Shown: positions 35,593 through 44,713 of the stretch, piece after piece
Layout of the letters: each line of letters starts with the position of its first letter
Position numbering within the stretch: the stretch's first letter is position 1
Assembly: GCF_014640195.1 (NCBI RefSeq)
Contig: NZ_BMGM01000008.1
Coordinates: 62,001 to 126,000, forward strand
Source of the DNA: Psychroflexus planctonicus
GTDB lineage: Bacteria; Bacteroidota; Bacteroidia; Flavobacteriales; Flavobacteriaceae
DNA length: 64,000 nucleotides
Reading direction: 5' to 3'
Made by a program: the position numbers and the translations under genes
The notes under the pieces: generated by a model
Database searches by the model: none
The model's input: only the letters and a program-made list of their open reading frames with translations
Told to the model about the DNA's origin: nothing

Positions 35593-36888
35593 TTATTCTT
35601 TAATTAATTTTTTAGAAACTGAACCATTTTCTGTACTTAATTTAAGAATGTAAATCCCCGAATTTAAATTGGAAGAATCGATTTGTGTGTTAACTGATTG
35701 AGGTTGCAAAGAAAATACTTTCTTACCTGTGATATCATAAACTTCAAGCAACGTAATGCGTTCATTATTTGTTGAAACATTCCATAAGTGCGTAGTTGGA
35801 TTAGGGTAAATTTTCAAATCAGTAATTTCAAAATTACTTGAACTAAGGGTAGTATATTCACCAAAAACAAAATCATCGATTTGGAAGGTATTCAATTCAG
35901 GGTCTGAAACTACATCAGAATTTACTTCAATGTCAAAAAATACAGCAATTTCTGTGTTAGAAACTGAACTAGCCCCTGTAAAATCAAAAATAAGTTCTTG
36001 CCAACTATTTGGAGTGGTATAATCTAGTGTAACTTCAGATGTTTCTCCACCGTTTTCAATTTTTACGGTTACAGGAAGCGCTCTTGGGCCATTTACCTTA
36101 AGGCTAATTCCCCGATCACCTGAAGACATATCTATTCCATTTTGGTTTTGGAAGTAGAATTTAGAATACCAATCATCGTTAATGCCTGATATTTCAGCTA
36201 CTTCAAGCGAGGTGTTGATGCCATCGGTTTCGGTATTGGTAGCATCTTCGTTCCAAGAAAGATTGAATGCTTGAAGTTCTGTTGGTGTTTGAAAATCGAA
36301 ATTAAAATCAGATGTCATACCTTCTGGAGCAACCGAAGTAACCAAATTAAAATCATCTAATGCCACTCCATTTGTTCCAAAATTTGATCCACCAGATCTA
36401 AATAACAGGTAATATGTACCGTCGCTTGGAATAAAAAACAAACCTGGATTTGCTGTATCACAACCGGAAGCTACAGCAGAACCAGTATAAGTTTGATCGC
36501 AATCCCAAGCGTTGTATGCTTTTAGCACCTGCATATCGCCAAAGTATTCTTGATTTTGAACAGGTTCATCTGCTCCAATATATACTTCTCCCCATATATC
36601 ATTGATGCCATCAAAATCCATTTCCATGTCAAATTGATGCCAACCAGCAGATAAATCTACGCTAGTATAAAATCCCATGTGAATCCAGCCTTCATCAGTA
36701 GCATCTAATTTACCTACCGTAACGGTTCCGTCAATAAACTCAACCGATCCATTGGTACTATCTGTACCATATTGGTTAACTACAGTCCATCCTGTAGCAT
36801 CATCAAAAGTTCCATTGGTAATAAGGTTCTGTCCATAACTTATAGTCACACACACGAAACAAAGCAATAATAGTGTCAATTTTTTCAT
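35593..36888 (-). CDS. Secreted carbohydrate-binding-like protein with T9SS tail
   Basis: A 431-residue exported protein. Signal peptide 1-19 (ending ISYGQ); CBM-like domain A ~20-190 (NLITNGTFDDATGWTVV), homologous to domain B of the PKD lipoprotein; a second jelly-roll domain ~195-345 (DDFVFGEYT) resembling a CBM; and a sorting tail (~355-431, KIYPNPTTHLWNVS). No catalytic residues are apparent. As first gene of the leftward operon and divergent from the regulator, it is probably released or surface-attached to bind glucan before cutting. Confidence 0.8.
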   Translation of the reverse strand: MKKLTLLLLCFVCVTISYGQNLITNGTFDDATGWTVVNQYGTDSTNGSVEFIDGTVTVGKLDATDEGWIHMGFYTSVDLSAGWHQFDMEMDFDGINDIWGEVYIGADEPVQNQEYFGDMQVLKAYNAWDCDQTYTGSAVASGCDTANPGLFFIPSDGTYYLLFRSGGSNFGTNGVALDDFNLVTSVAPEGMTSDFNFDFQTPTELQAFNLSWNEDATNTETDGINTSLEVAEISGINDDWYSKFYFQNQNGIDMSSGDRGISLKVNGPRALPVTVKIENGGETSEVTLDYTTPNSWQELIFDFTGASSVSNTEIAVFFDIEVNSDVVSDPELNTFQIDDFVFGEYTTLSSSNFEITDLKIYPNPTTHLWNVSTNNERITLLEVYDITGKKVFSLQPQSVNTQIDSSNLNSGIYILKLSTENGSVSKKLIKE

Positions 36889-37141
36889 ACTTGTAATTTT
36901 TTATTGTTAATAAAATTTATTTGTTTAGTATAACCTACATCGTTGTAGGAAAAAAGTAAATACTTGATTTACATCTGCAAATCTATGTTGATTATCATTT
37001 GACTGTTAATAATAGACTACATCAAAAACTCATAAAAATGTTAAATAAAACTCATCAAAAACACTCATTTTTTTATTTAATACTTGTTATATAGTGTTTT
37101 ATAAATTTTATCAATACATTGGTCTTAGTAAAACACCTTTC
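36889..37141. promoter_or_regulatory. Divergent control region between the glucan operon and its regulator
   Basis: Holds an inverted repeat CCTACA-TCGT-TGTAGG (36934-36949) 46 bases before the leftward operon start, and a direct repeat CATCAAAAACTCAT (37020-37033) / CATCAAAAACACTCAT (37053-37068) spaced 33 bases apart nearer the regulator. No clear TAnnTTTG element is seen, consistent with an activator-dependent promoter. Binding by the divergent regulator is inferred. Confidence 0.45.
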
Positions 37142-39967
37142 ATGAAATCAAATTGGATTTTTATATTTTTTGTTGCAATATGCACAGAAGTTTATGCTCA
37201 ATCTGACTCTTTACAACTCAGTGGAATTCCATTAAGAACCCATTTCAATTCAGAAGATTACCAAGGTGGAATAGAAAGTTGGGATTTTGTCCAGTCGGAA
37301 AAGGGCTTATTGTATGTAGCTAATAATAAAGGTCTTTTGGAATTTGATGGAAACAAATGGATAAAATACGCAATACCTGATGCCACCAAAATTAGAACAG
37401 TAACAATAGATAGTAAAGGTGTAATTTATGTAGGTGGGCAAAATCAATTAGGATATTTTATAGATACTGGAACTGGTCTTGAGTTCCAATCCTTACGTAA
37501 GGAATTAAAAAAGGCTAAAATTGAGATTTCAGAAATTTGGAAAATATTCGAATATGAAGACAAGATTTACTTTAATACAGAAGACAAACTCATAGCCTAT
37601 TCCTCTTCCGGTCTTGAAACCATAGAATCCCCTGGTTTTTTGATCAATTCTTATATAGTTGATGGCCGCTTGATTTGTCATTTTTATAATATGGGCTTAT
37701 ACGAATTCAAAAAAGGAAAATACCATTCCCTTCCAAAGACAGAGCTTCTTCCAAAACTTGCTGCAATACACGCTAACAACAAAGGGTATTATTTCTTTAC
37801 CGAATCAGGTGATGTTTATGAATATGATGAAACTGGATTTGAACTAAAAACAAACATATTAAATCCTTGCACCATAAACGATGTAAAAAAGTTAAAGAAC
37901 GGGGACTATGCAGTAGGTACACAAAACAATGGATTATTAATTTTAAAGTCTGATTTCTCATTAAAACTACACCTAACCAATAACAAAGGCATTACTAGCC
38001 GAACGGTAAAGTCAATATATGAAGACAACTTCAACAACCTGTGGGTGGCCTTAAATAATGGAATAGACTACCTGAAGTTAAATTTACCATTCCGATTAAT
38101 CAATGAAGAATTAGGTGTTGAAGGAACAGGTTATGATGCTTATTATTTTGATGGTAATATTCATTTAGGCACTAATAATGGTCTTTTTATAGAAAATAAC
38201 ACAGGAGATTTTTCCGAAGACAAACCTTTTCAATTTATACCTAGAAGCGAAGGTCAAGTATATACTTTTTCAGAAATTGACAACTCACTTATTTTGAATC
38301 ATCACAAAGGTGCTTTTAAAATAGTAGGCAAGAAATTAAAAAAGTTTCATGATATAGGGAGTTGGACTTTTGTAGAAACGAGCAATCCCAACCTTATTTT
38401 AGGTGGAGATTATAGGGGAATAAAATATTTTGAAAAAGAAAATGATTCTTGGAAAAACACAACAGATATTCCTGGACTTACCGAATCTTCAAGAATATTG
38501 GTTTTTGAAAATGATTCTGTTCTTTGGATGTCTCACGGTTATAGAGGGGTTTACAGAATGGCTTTTGATGAAAACATGCAACTCAAAAACGAAATTAAAC
38601 ATTTTGATCAACGGCATGGTTTTCCATCCAATATATTAATCACTTCATACAACATAGACGGAAAAATGGTTTTTACATCAGAGCATGGAATGTATAATTT
38701 TAATCCAACTACCCAAGCCTTTTCAAGCAATGCATTTTTTGATGAAATGTTAGGAAAAGAACATGTAAGTGATTTGGTTTCTGACGGCGAAAACTCAATC
38801 TATTTTATACAAAATCAAAAATTTGGAGTAATTGAAGAAGAGAAGTTTGGTAATTTCAATACAAACACTACCGTATTTGAACACATTAATAGATACATTA
38901 GTGATGACTTACAACATATATCAGTTATTGATAAAAATAATATCCTAATTACTTCAAAGGAAGGATTTGTTCTTTATAACCCATCACAAAGGCACAGCAT
39001 CAACAAAGACTTTTCAACAATAATTAGGTCAGTAAAAAAATCAAAAAGCGAGGACTCTACATATGTTACAACTCCTTTAAGGGCTGGAAATTTAGCCATC
39101 GACAAAAATCAGTCTATTAAAATTGAGTATGCAGCCCCATACTATGATGGTTTTGAAGATTTAAAGTATAGTTTTAGGCTACATCCGTTAGATGAAAAAT
39201 GGTCTAAATGGTATTCTATGAATGAAAAAAGCTATGATCATTTGCCTTATGGCAATTATACATTTGAAGTAAAAGCAATCAATATTTATGGAATAGAAAG
39301 TCAGGTCTCTAGTATATCTTTCCAAGTATCCACTCCATGGTATGCTACTTGGATGGCAAGAACAGGCTATTTCATGATATTTTTGATGGCTTTAGTTTTA
39401 ATTCCTATTATACAAAGAAGAAGGCATAAGGTAGAAACATCTTTTATTACCGAACAAAAGGAAAAAGAACTCCAAGTAAAAGATGAAGAAATAGATAAAT
39501 TGTACAATGAAAAGCTACAAACCGAACTCGATCTTAAAAATGATCAACTTACATCAATAACCATGCAATTGATCAAAAACAAAGAGTTTATTCAAACTGT
39601 ACAAAATAAAATAAGCTATACCATAGATAAAGGGGGTTCTTCCCAAGAGCTTAAACGAATAATCAATACTATAGACAAAGAACTCGCCGATGAAGATTAT
39701 TGGGATAAATTTGCTTATCATTTTGATCAAGTACATGGCAACTACTTAGAAAAGCTATCTAATCAAAATATCAAACTTTCGCCAAGAGAAATTAAATTAG
39801 CTGCCTTTTTAAGAATGAACATGAGTTCTAAGGAAATAGCTAAAATATTAAATATCACAACCAGAGGAGTAGAATTAGCAAGGTATAGGTTAAGAAAAAA
39901 ACTAAACCTTTCTAGAGAACAAAATTTAGTAGAATACTTAATAGAACTTGATAATAAAAAAAAGTAA
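37142..39967 (+). CDS. Membrane-spanning regulator: beta-propeller sensor, Y_Y_Y domain, TM helix, LuxR-type HTH
   Basis: A 941-residue one-component regulator. Signal peptide (1-20, MKSNWIFIFFVAIC..., ending YAQ); two-component-regulator propeller repeats ~35-640 (NNLWVALNNGIDYL); Y_Y_Y domain ~660-730 (KYSFRLHPLDEKWSKW); one TM helix ~737-757; coiled coil ~765-815; C-terminal HTH ~875-941 (LSPREIKLAAFLRMNMSSKEIA). It has no histidine kinase or receiver domain, unlike hybrid two-component systems. The periplasmic sensor likely detects a glucan fragment and the cytoplasmic HTH activates the divergent operon. ATG 37142 is chosen because it starts the signal peptide; a GTG at 37094 is in frame. 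Confidence 0.88.
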   Translation: MKSNWIFIFFVAICTEVYAQSDSLQLSGIPLRTHFNSEDYQGGIESWDFVQSEKGLLYVANNKGLLEFDGNKWIKYAIPDATKIRTVTIDSKGVIYVGGQNQLGYFIDTGTGLEFQSLRKELKKAKIEISEIWKIFEYEDKIYFNTEDKLIAYSSSGLETIESPGFLINSYIVDGRLICHFYNMGLYEFKKGKYHSLPKTELLPKLAAIHANNKGYYFFTESGDVYEYDETGFELKTNILNPCTINDVKKLKNGDYAVGTQNNGLLILKSDFSLKLHLTNNKGITSRTVKSIYEDNFNNLWVALNNGIDYLKLNLPFRLINEELGVEGTGYDAYYFDGNIHLGTNNGLFIENNTGDFSEDKPFQFIPRSEGQVYTFSEIDNSLILNHHKGAFKIVGKKLKKFHDIGSWTFVETSNPNLILGGDYRGIKYFEKENDSWKNTTDIPGLTESSRILVFENDSVLWMSHGYRGVYRMAFDENMQLKNEIKHFDQRHGFPSNILITSYNIDGKMVFTSEHGMYNFNPTTQAFSSNAFFDEMLGKEHVSDLVSDGENSIYFIQNQKFGVIEEEKFGNFNTNTTVFEHINRYISDDLQHISVIDKNNILITSKEGFVLYNPSQRHSINKDFSTIIRSVKKSKSEDSTYVTTPLRAGNLAIDKNQSIKIEYAAPYYDGFEDLKYSFRLHPLDEKWSKWYSMNEKSYDHLPYGNYTFEVKAINIYGIESQVSSISFQVSTPWYATWMARTGYFMIFLMALVLIPIIQRRRHKVETSFITEQKEKELQVKDEEIDKLYNEKLQTELDLKNDQLTSITMQLIKNKEFIQTVQNKISYTIDKGGSSQELKRIINTIDKELADEDYWDKFAYHFDQVHGNYLEKLSNQNIKLSPREIKLAAFLRMNMSSKEIAKILNITTRGVELARYRLRKKLNLSREQNLVEYLIELDNKKK

Positions 39968-40428
39968 AGCTAAGGTTGATAGAGGTTACAGATGTAAAAA
40001 GCAAATATGCAAAACGGAAATTTTAATTCCTTTTTTACCCGAAAAATCAATTAGTTACTACAAAAGAAAAAAGTTAAGTGAAGCACATAATAAAGAAGTT
40101 GGTTTTCTGTTGTCGGCAATGTAAAAGCAGAGCATAGGTTAAAATGTTTCTTTTAAAAAGGTATCACATTAGATAATATCAATTTTATGCATGCAGTAGC
40201 AAGATTCAATTTCAAAAGGATGATGAATAAATGGAAATCACCTTTTTAGCAATGTTTAAAAACAAGTTTGAATATTTTTCAACAATTTTTTTTTCAAAAT
40301 ACTAAACTAAACCCTGCTTTTTAGTGGTTGACTATTCAATATAAATCAGATTATTAGAATGAACATTTCAATTATACTTCACAAATCTTTTTTGAAACAA
40401 GCCAAGTGAATATTAAGAACTCGATCTG
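39968..40428. other. 460-base spacer between convergent genes; no gene seen
   Basis: AT-rich, with no ORF of merit, no tRNA and no repeat shared within the window. A weak hairpin TTGAA-TATTT-TTCAA followed by a T run (40268-40294) could end transcription of the regulator, but it is far from the stop codon. Confidence 0.6.
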
Positions 40429-41166
40429 CTAGAGTAATTCCTTCAAAATGGCTTCAAAATGGCTTTCATCGCCTGGAGACATTTTTCCATTTTCGTCCAT
40501 CATATAGGGAATTCCATTTTCAATGCTAGTTACTTTTCCTGTTTTGTCCAGAAAAATATTCATGGGATAACTTTTAATTCCTAGGTCATCACAAAATGCT
40601 TGCGCGTTGACTAAGTGTTCAAAATGAAACTCATTTTTGGTTAAGAATGTTTTCACTTCATCAACTTTATTAAAGGTAATGGAAACAAAATGCACTTTGC
40701 CCTTGTATTTTTCTTGAAGCTTATTCAATGCAGGCATTTCATCGATGCATGGCGCACAATTTTTGAACCAAAAGTTAATCATTGTGGGTTTGCCTTTGTA
40801 CTTCTCAAAATTTACGTTTTCATTTTCTAAGTTGCTTAAACTGAATTTTGGAAATGGCTTTTGGAGTAAGTTTTCTTCCACTTCATTTTTTTGATTTGAA
40901 GCCAAACTTATACCTTCAGCATCTATAGCTAGTTTAAAAGAAACAATTGTCGAATCTTTATGGGTTAAAGTGTCTAAGTAGGTAACACTTACTTTTGCTT
41001 TTTCACTGATTTGCTTAGCGATTTGTTTGTAATTTTCTAGACGGTCATCCAATTGTTTTTGGGTAACAATTTTTCCATCTTCAGTTTTGTAAAACACGTT
41101 TTCTTTTTGTGCATTAGCCAATTGAAGTCCTAATAATAAGCCTAAATAAATTAAAAATTTAATCAT
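40429..41166 (-). CDS. TlpA/ResA-like periplasmic thioredoxin-family protein
   Basis: A 245-residue exported protein. Signal peptide (~1-19, ending QLANAQ), a ~75-residue N-terminal extension, then a TlpA-like thioredoxin domain ~105-245 with active site FKNCAPCIDEMP (CAPC), a strand-helix IKSYPMNIFLDKTGKV holding the cis-Pro, and SFLKN-like core helices. Such proteins reduce periplasmic disulfides or assist cytochrome c maturation; DsbD (4388) could supply electrons. Last gene of the blaI-M56 cluster, 12 bases after it. No strong evidence for a specific partner. Confidence 0.88.
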   Translation of the reverse strand: MIKFLIYLGLLLGLQLANAQKENVFYKTEDGKIVTQKQLDDRLENYKQIAKQISEKAKVSVTYLDTLTHKDSTIVSFKLAIDAEGISLASNQKNEVEENLLQKPFPKFSLSNLENENVNFEKYKGKPTMINFWFKNCAPCIDEMPALNKLQEKYKGKVHFVSITFNKVDEVKTFLTKNEFHFEHLVNAQAFCDDLGIKSYPMNIFLDKTGKVTSIENGIPYMMDENGKMSPGDESHFEAILKELL

Positions 41167-41178
41167 AATAGTTGTGGT

Positions 41179-44127
41179 TTATTTTTTGGTAACACCGTTT
41201 TGTGTAAGTTGATAGGTTTCACCTTCAAGAATGCTAAAACTTAATTCTTCCCAAATGCTTCCTTCTAGTTTGGTAAGCTTCAACGTATTTCCATCTTCTG
41301 TAATCTTGAAATGTAAATTAGCTAATTTTTTAGGTGTTTTTCTGTTTTCTGAGAAAACACTTGACACGCCAGATGCATTTACATATTGTGGTGTTTTCCC
41401 TAAATTGAACTCAAGTTCTTTCCAAGCACAGCCTTGCTTGCATTGCATGCTGTAACCATCTTTTGTTTTTTGGACGTTGATTTCAAAATGTGACTTATAA
41501 TATGCTTCATCTTTTAGTTCAATTAAAACAAAACGTTCATCGTCTTTTTTGGTAAAGGAGATTTGTTTCTTTAACTCATTAGGAAGCTTTTCGAAATTAT
41601 CTAAAACAGAAATTGAAGCTATTTCATCTGGATTAAATTCTTCATATTCATTTTTTGAAATTACTTTTCTATTTACAAAAGTGACATTATCATCTTTGTT
41701 TATTGACGAAGTAAGGTCATCAAATGAAAAATTTTTACCGTAATTCATTTGCTTATTACTTAATGTGTTTTGTTCCTTTCCTTTTAAGGATATCAAAATA
41801 GCGCCATGAAAATCTTCTTCTTTTACAAATGGATTATTCTTTAAGTCATTACTTAGCTTTGCATAGGTTTTTATCACATCCATAGAAGCTATATTGTTCG
41901 GATCTAGGCTTCTAAAAGCCTTACTGTCTACAATTTCACCATTTACAACATAAATAGGATTTTTACTTTCTTCAAAATAATCTATATCAACAATGGCAGC
42001 TTCTTCAGCTTCTAACAAATACGAGTCTTCTACTTGTATTTTGGCATTTGTAAATCTTGAATGATGAATACTTGCCAATTCTATTTCATTCGTAGTTTTG
42101 AACCACAAAACGTGTTCATTATCCATTTTTTTGTTCGATTTGATGATTTGGGTAAGAACTCCTACAATTTCTTTATGGTTTTCATTATCCTTTAGTTCTG
42201 CATTTTCAAAAGCCAACTCATTATTATCAAATGAAGCATTTTTATAGGTAAGAATTTTATCGACTATGTCTTTTTTATTTACCATCTCGTTATTGACTAT
42301 AACATAGTCTACTTTATTATAGATTCTTTCAATTTCTTTCTTGTTAGATGATAAAAGGTGTTTTTTTCTATTTAATTGAGTTCCTTCCTTCTCACTAATT
42401 TGCTTCTTTGTTTTATCTTCTAAATCGGGAATTGTTTCAATATAAAAAGAAGTAGATGTATTTTTTGTGCTGTCTTTTACTTTAGTTGCATTGCCAAACC
42501 CACTTTTGTATTTTGCTGCAAATGGGCTTTTCGGTTTATTAATTTCTAAACGCATTAAGCTGGAACCGTTTTTAGTTGAACCTTCAAAGTTCTTGAAAAC
42601 GTAGACTTCGCGTTCAGTTTCATCATTTTCAAATAATTTGTAAATTTTCCCAAAGTCGGTTTCTTCAAGTACTTCTGCATTTATTTCCAATACTTCAGCT
42701 TCTACTTTTTCAATAGCAATATCGGTAATCGCTAAAGGAGAATTTTTTTTGTATTTCTTACCATTTACAAAAATCACTTTAGCATCGTTTAACAAATCGT
42801 ATAGCTCTTTTTCAGGAGCTACATATTCGGTAATATCAGCGGTTTCATTTTTAAAATCTCTTATGATAACTTGATCCTTGATAGCTTGATTTCCTGAAAT
42901 AAAATTTTCTTTTTTGAAGCCATTTTCTTTATCAGAAAGTTTTATTTTAATGTGGGTAATTTCTCCTTTTCGGTTTCGCTTAATTCTAGAGAATTTCAAT
43001 TTTTGATCGTGTTCTGCGAAAAAATCTTCTAATTCTTCTAAGGATTTATTTGTTGAATTCTTGGTGATTTTCACTTCAATTTTATCTAAAGTGGAAATAG
43101 AAGTAGAGTCTTGCTGAATAACTTCAGAAGATTCTATTTTTGGTGTATCAGCAATTTCAACGGAAACTGGAGAAATTTCAGATTTAGGTTTTTCCACTTC
43201 AATATATACTTCTTTGGCTAGGGTTTCGGTTTGAAAAAACCAGATAAAACCAATAATTAAGGGCAATATGAAAGTGTATTTGTACAAATTCACAGCTTTT
43301 GATTTTTCTTTGTTTAGCATCATAATTCTGTTTTTTAAGGAAGATTGTTTAAAAAAGTAACTGGCATACTGCATGTTGGTTTCTAATGAAAAATAATTCA
43401 GCAGCGTGTATTGGTATTGCTTTACAGACTTGGTTTTCTCTGCCGTTTTTGCATCGGCTATGTATTCTAAATTTTCGTCTATTGAAGCTCGATAACTATA
43501 CACAAATGGTAAAAACCATAGGAAAATACAGGCTAGATTTCCCAACAACATGTCTATGGAATGCCACTGTTTAATGTGAATTTTTTCGTGTGTTTTAATA
43601 ATGTTTAGTTCCTTTTTATCATGTAAATTAGGATTGTACGCCATGATGTTGAAAAATGAAAAGGCTTCAATTTTCTGTTCAGCTTCAAAATAGCAAATTC
43701 CATTTTGTTTAATTTTTTTCGCTTTATGAAGTAATTTCAATAGGGAAGAGCTTTGATAAATCAATTTCCCCAGGAAGAAAAGAATGCCCAATACATACAT
43801 AGAAAGCAAAATTTCATACCAAGTAATTTGTTCCCAAAAAGTAGGTTGTTGTACTGCTTCCACTTCAGGAGTAGTTGCTACTGGAATTTGTTGTTCGACA
43901 TATGCTATTGTAGGTTCTACAATATTATTTTGGAGTGGAATTTCAACTTCGGTAATTTCAACATTGGTGAAAGTGATCAGCGGCAAACTAAAGCTGAGTA
44001 ACAAACCCAAGACAAGATAAAGCCGGTTGACTTGTAAGAAACTTTCGCGGCTTAACAGCAATTTGTAAATGCAAAGGAAAACACTGATTAGTACGCTTGC
44101 TTTGCCAATATAAATGAGTGCATCCAT
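41179..44127 (-). CDS. blaR1: M56 family (BlaR1-like) membrane metallopeptidase sensor with repeated C-terminal modules
   Basis: A 982-residue inner-membrane protein. TM helices lie near 5-25, 35-55, 105-125 and 275-295. The M56 zinc site is complete: THEKIHIKQW (~179-188) and ENLEYIADAKT about 35 residues later. In BlaR1/MecR1 the peptidase cleaves the repressor BlaI, encoded directly upstream. The periplasmic C-terminal ~650 residues carry no beta-lactamase-like sensor. Instead they hold several copies of a short module (IFVNGKKYKK, VIVNNEMVNKK, YVVNGEIVDSK, TFVNRKVISK), some followed by LDPNNIASMDVI-type text. The signal sensed is therefore unknown. Confidence 0.85.
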   Translation of the reverse strand: MDALIYIGKASVLISVFLCIYKLLLSRESFLQVNRLYLVLGLLLSFSLPLITFTNVEITEVEIPLQNNIVEPTIAYVEQQIPVATTPEVEAVQQPTFWEQITWYEILLSMYVLGILFFLGKLIYQSSSLLKLLHKAKKIKQNGICYFEAEQKIEAFSFFNIMAYNPNLHDKKELNIIKTHEKIHIKQWHSIDMLLGNLACIFLWFLPFVYSYRASIDENLEYIADAKTAEKTKSVKQYQYTLLNYFSLETNMQYASYFFKQSSLKNRIMMLNKEKSKAVNLYKYTFILPLIIGFIWFFQTETLAKEVYIEVEKPKSEISPVSVEIADTPKIESSEVIQQDSTSISTLDKIEVKITKNSTNKSLEELEDFFAEHDQKLKFSRIKRNRKGEITHIKIKLSDKENGFKKENFISGNQAIKDQVIIRDFKNETADITEYVAPEKELYDLLNDAKVIFVNGKKYKKNSPLAITDIAIEKVEAEVLEINAEVLEETDFGKIYKLFENDETEREVYVFKNFEGSTKNGSSLMRLEINKPKSPFAAKYKSGFGNATKVKDSTKNTSTSFYIETIPDLEDKTKKQISEKEGTQLNRKKHLLSSNKKEIERIYNKVDYVIVNNEMVNKKDIVDKILTYKNASFDNNELAFENAELKDNENHKEIVGVLTQIIKSNKKMDNEHVLWFKTTNEIELASIHHSRFTNAKIQVEDSYLLEAEEAAIVDIDYFEESKNPIYVVNGEIVDSKAFRSLDPNNIASMDVIKTYAKLSNDLKNNPFVKEEDFHGAILISLKGKEQNTLSNKQMNYGKNFSFDDLTSSINKDDNVTFVNRKVISKNEYEEFNPDEIASISVLDNFEKLPNELKKQISFTKKDDERFVLIELKDEAYYKSHFEINVQKTKDGYSMQCKQGCAWKELEFNLGKTPQYVNASGVSSVFSENRKTPKKLANLHFKITEDGNTLKLTKLEGSIWEELSFSILEGETYQLTQNGVTKK

Positions 44128-44128
44128 T

Positions 44129-44491
44129 TTACTTGTTTTTTTCGATAATTTCGATAATTTCTTTTAAGTCTTCGGTGCTGATGTTTTCTTCTTTGGCAAA
44201 AAAGGAAACCAGATTTTTGTAGGAACCATCAAAAAACTTGCGTGTAGTCGAGTTCAAAACTTGCTTAGAATAATCTTCTTTTTCTACCAACGGAAAATAC
44301 CGATGTGTCTTTCCAAAAGCTTCATGGCTCACAAATTGTTTGTCTTCTAAATTTCGCACCATAGTAGAAACCGTGTTGTAGTGAATGTCTTCGTCTAATT
44401 CTTCTACAATTTCTTTTACAAAGGCTTTTTCTAAAGTCCAAATCACGTGCATGATTTCTTCTTCTTTATGGGTGAGTTTTGGGAGTTGCAT
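44129..44491 (-). CDS. blaI: BlaI/MecI/CopY family transcriptional repressor
   Basis: A 120-residue winged-helix repressor: LTHKEEEIMHVIWTLEKAFV starts helix 1, HYNTVSTMVRNLEDKQFV is the recognition region, and a helical dimerisation tail includes FFDGSYKNLVSFFAKEE. It pairs with the M56 sensor beginning one base after its stop, the classic repressor-sensor operon. ATG 44491 is preferred: upstream in-frame ATGs (44512, 44518) overlap the -7 element at 44516. A palindromic operator at 44533-44570 points to autoregulation. Confidence 0.9.
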   Translation of the reverse strand: MQLPKLTHKEEEIMHVIWTLEKAFVKEIVEELDEDIHYNTVSTMVRNLEDKQFVSHEAFGKTHRYFPLVEKEDYSKQVLNSTTRKFFDGSYKNLVSFFAKEENISTEDLKEIIEIIEKNK

Positions 44492-44515
44492 ACAGTTTAA
44501 TTTTAATTCCATCAG

Positions 44516-44523
44516 CAAATGTA
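44516..44523 (-). promoter_or_regulatory. -7 promoter element of the blaI operon
   Basis: The minus strand reads TACATTTG (TAnnTTTG), ending about 25 bases before ATG 44491. Confidence 0.5.
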
Positions 44524-44532
44524 AACTAATTT

Positions 44533-44570
44533 TTTAGTTATACAACTATAAAAGTAGTTTTGTAACTAAA
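44533..44570. promoter_or_regulatory. BlaI-type operator palindrome
   Basis: TTTAGTTA (44533-44540) and TAACTAAA (44563-44570) are perfect inverted arms, with inner TACAACTA and TAGTTTTGTA arms also nearly symmetric. TACA/TGTA half-sites are typical of BlaI/MecI. It covers the -33 region of the blaI promoter. Confidence 0.75.
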
Positions 44571-44713
44571 TGTTTCGTTTTTAATTTTACTTTCTTTTAT
44601 ATTTAGGTGTGAAATTGAATTGTGAATAATTGTTTTAAGTGATTGATGAAATTTTTCTGAATTCAATTTAGCTTACATATTATATTTTATCTTCGCTGAA
44701 ATTTCAAGATTTA

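Noticed and set aside
40268-40294. Terminator for the glucan regulator
   Set aside because: The stem is only 5 bp and lies 300 bases after the stop codon; too weak to list as a terminator.
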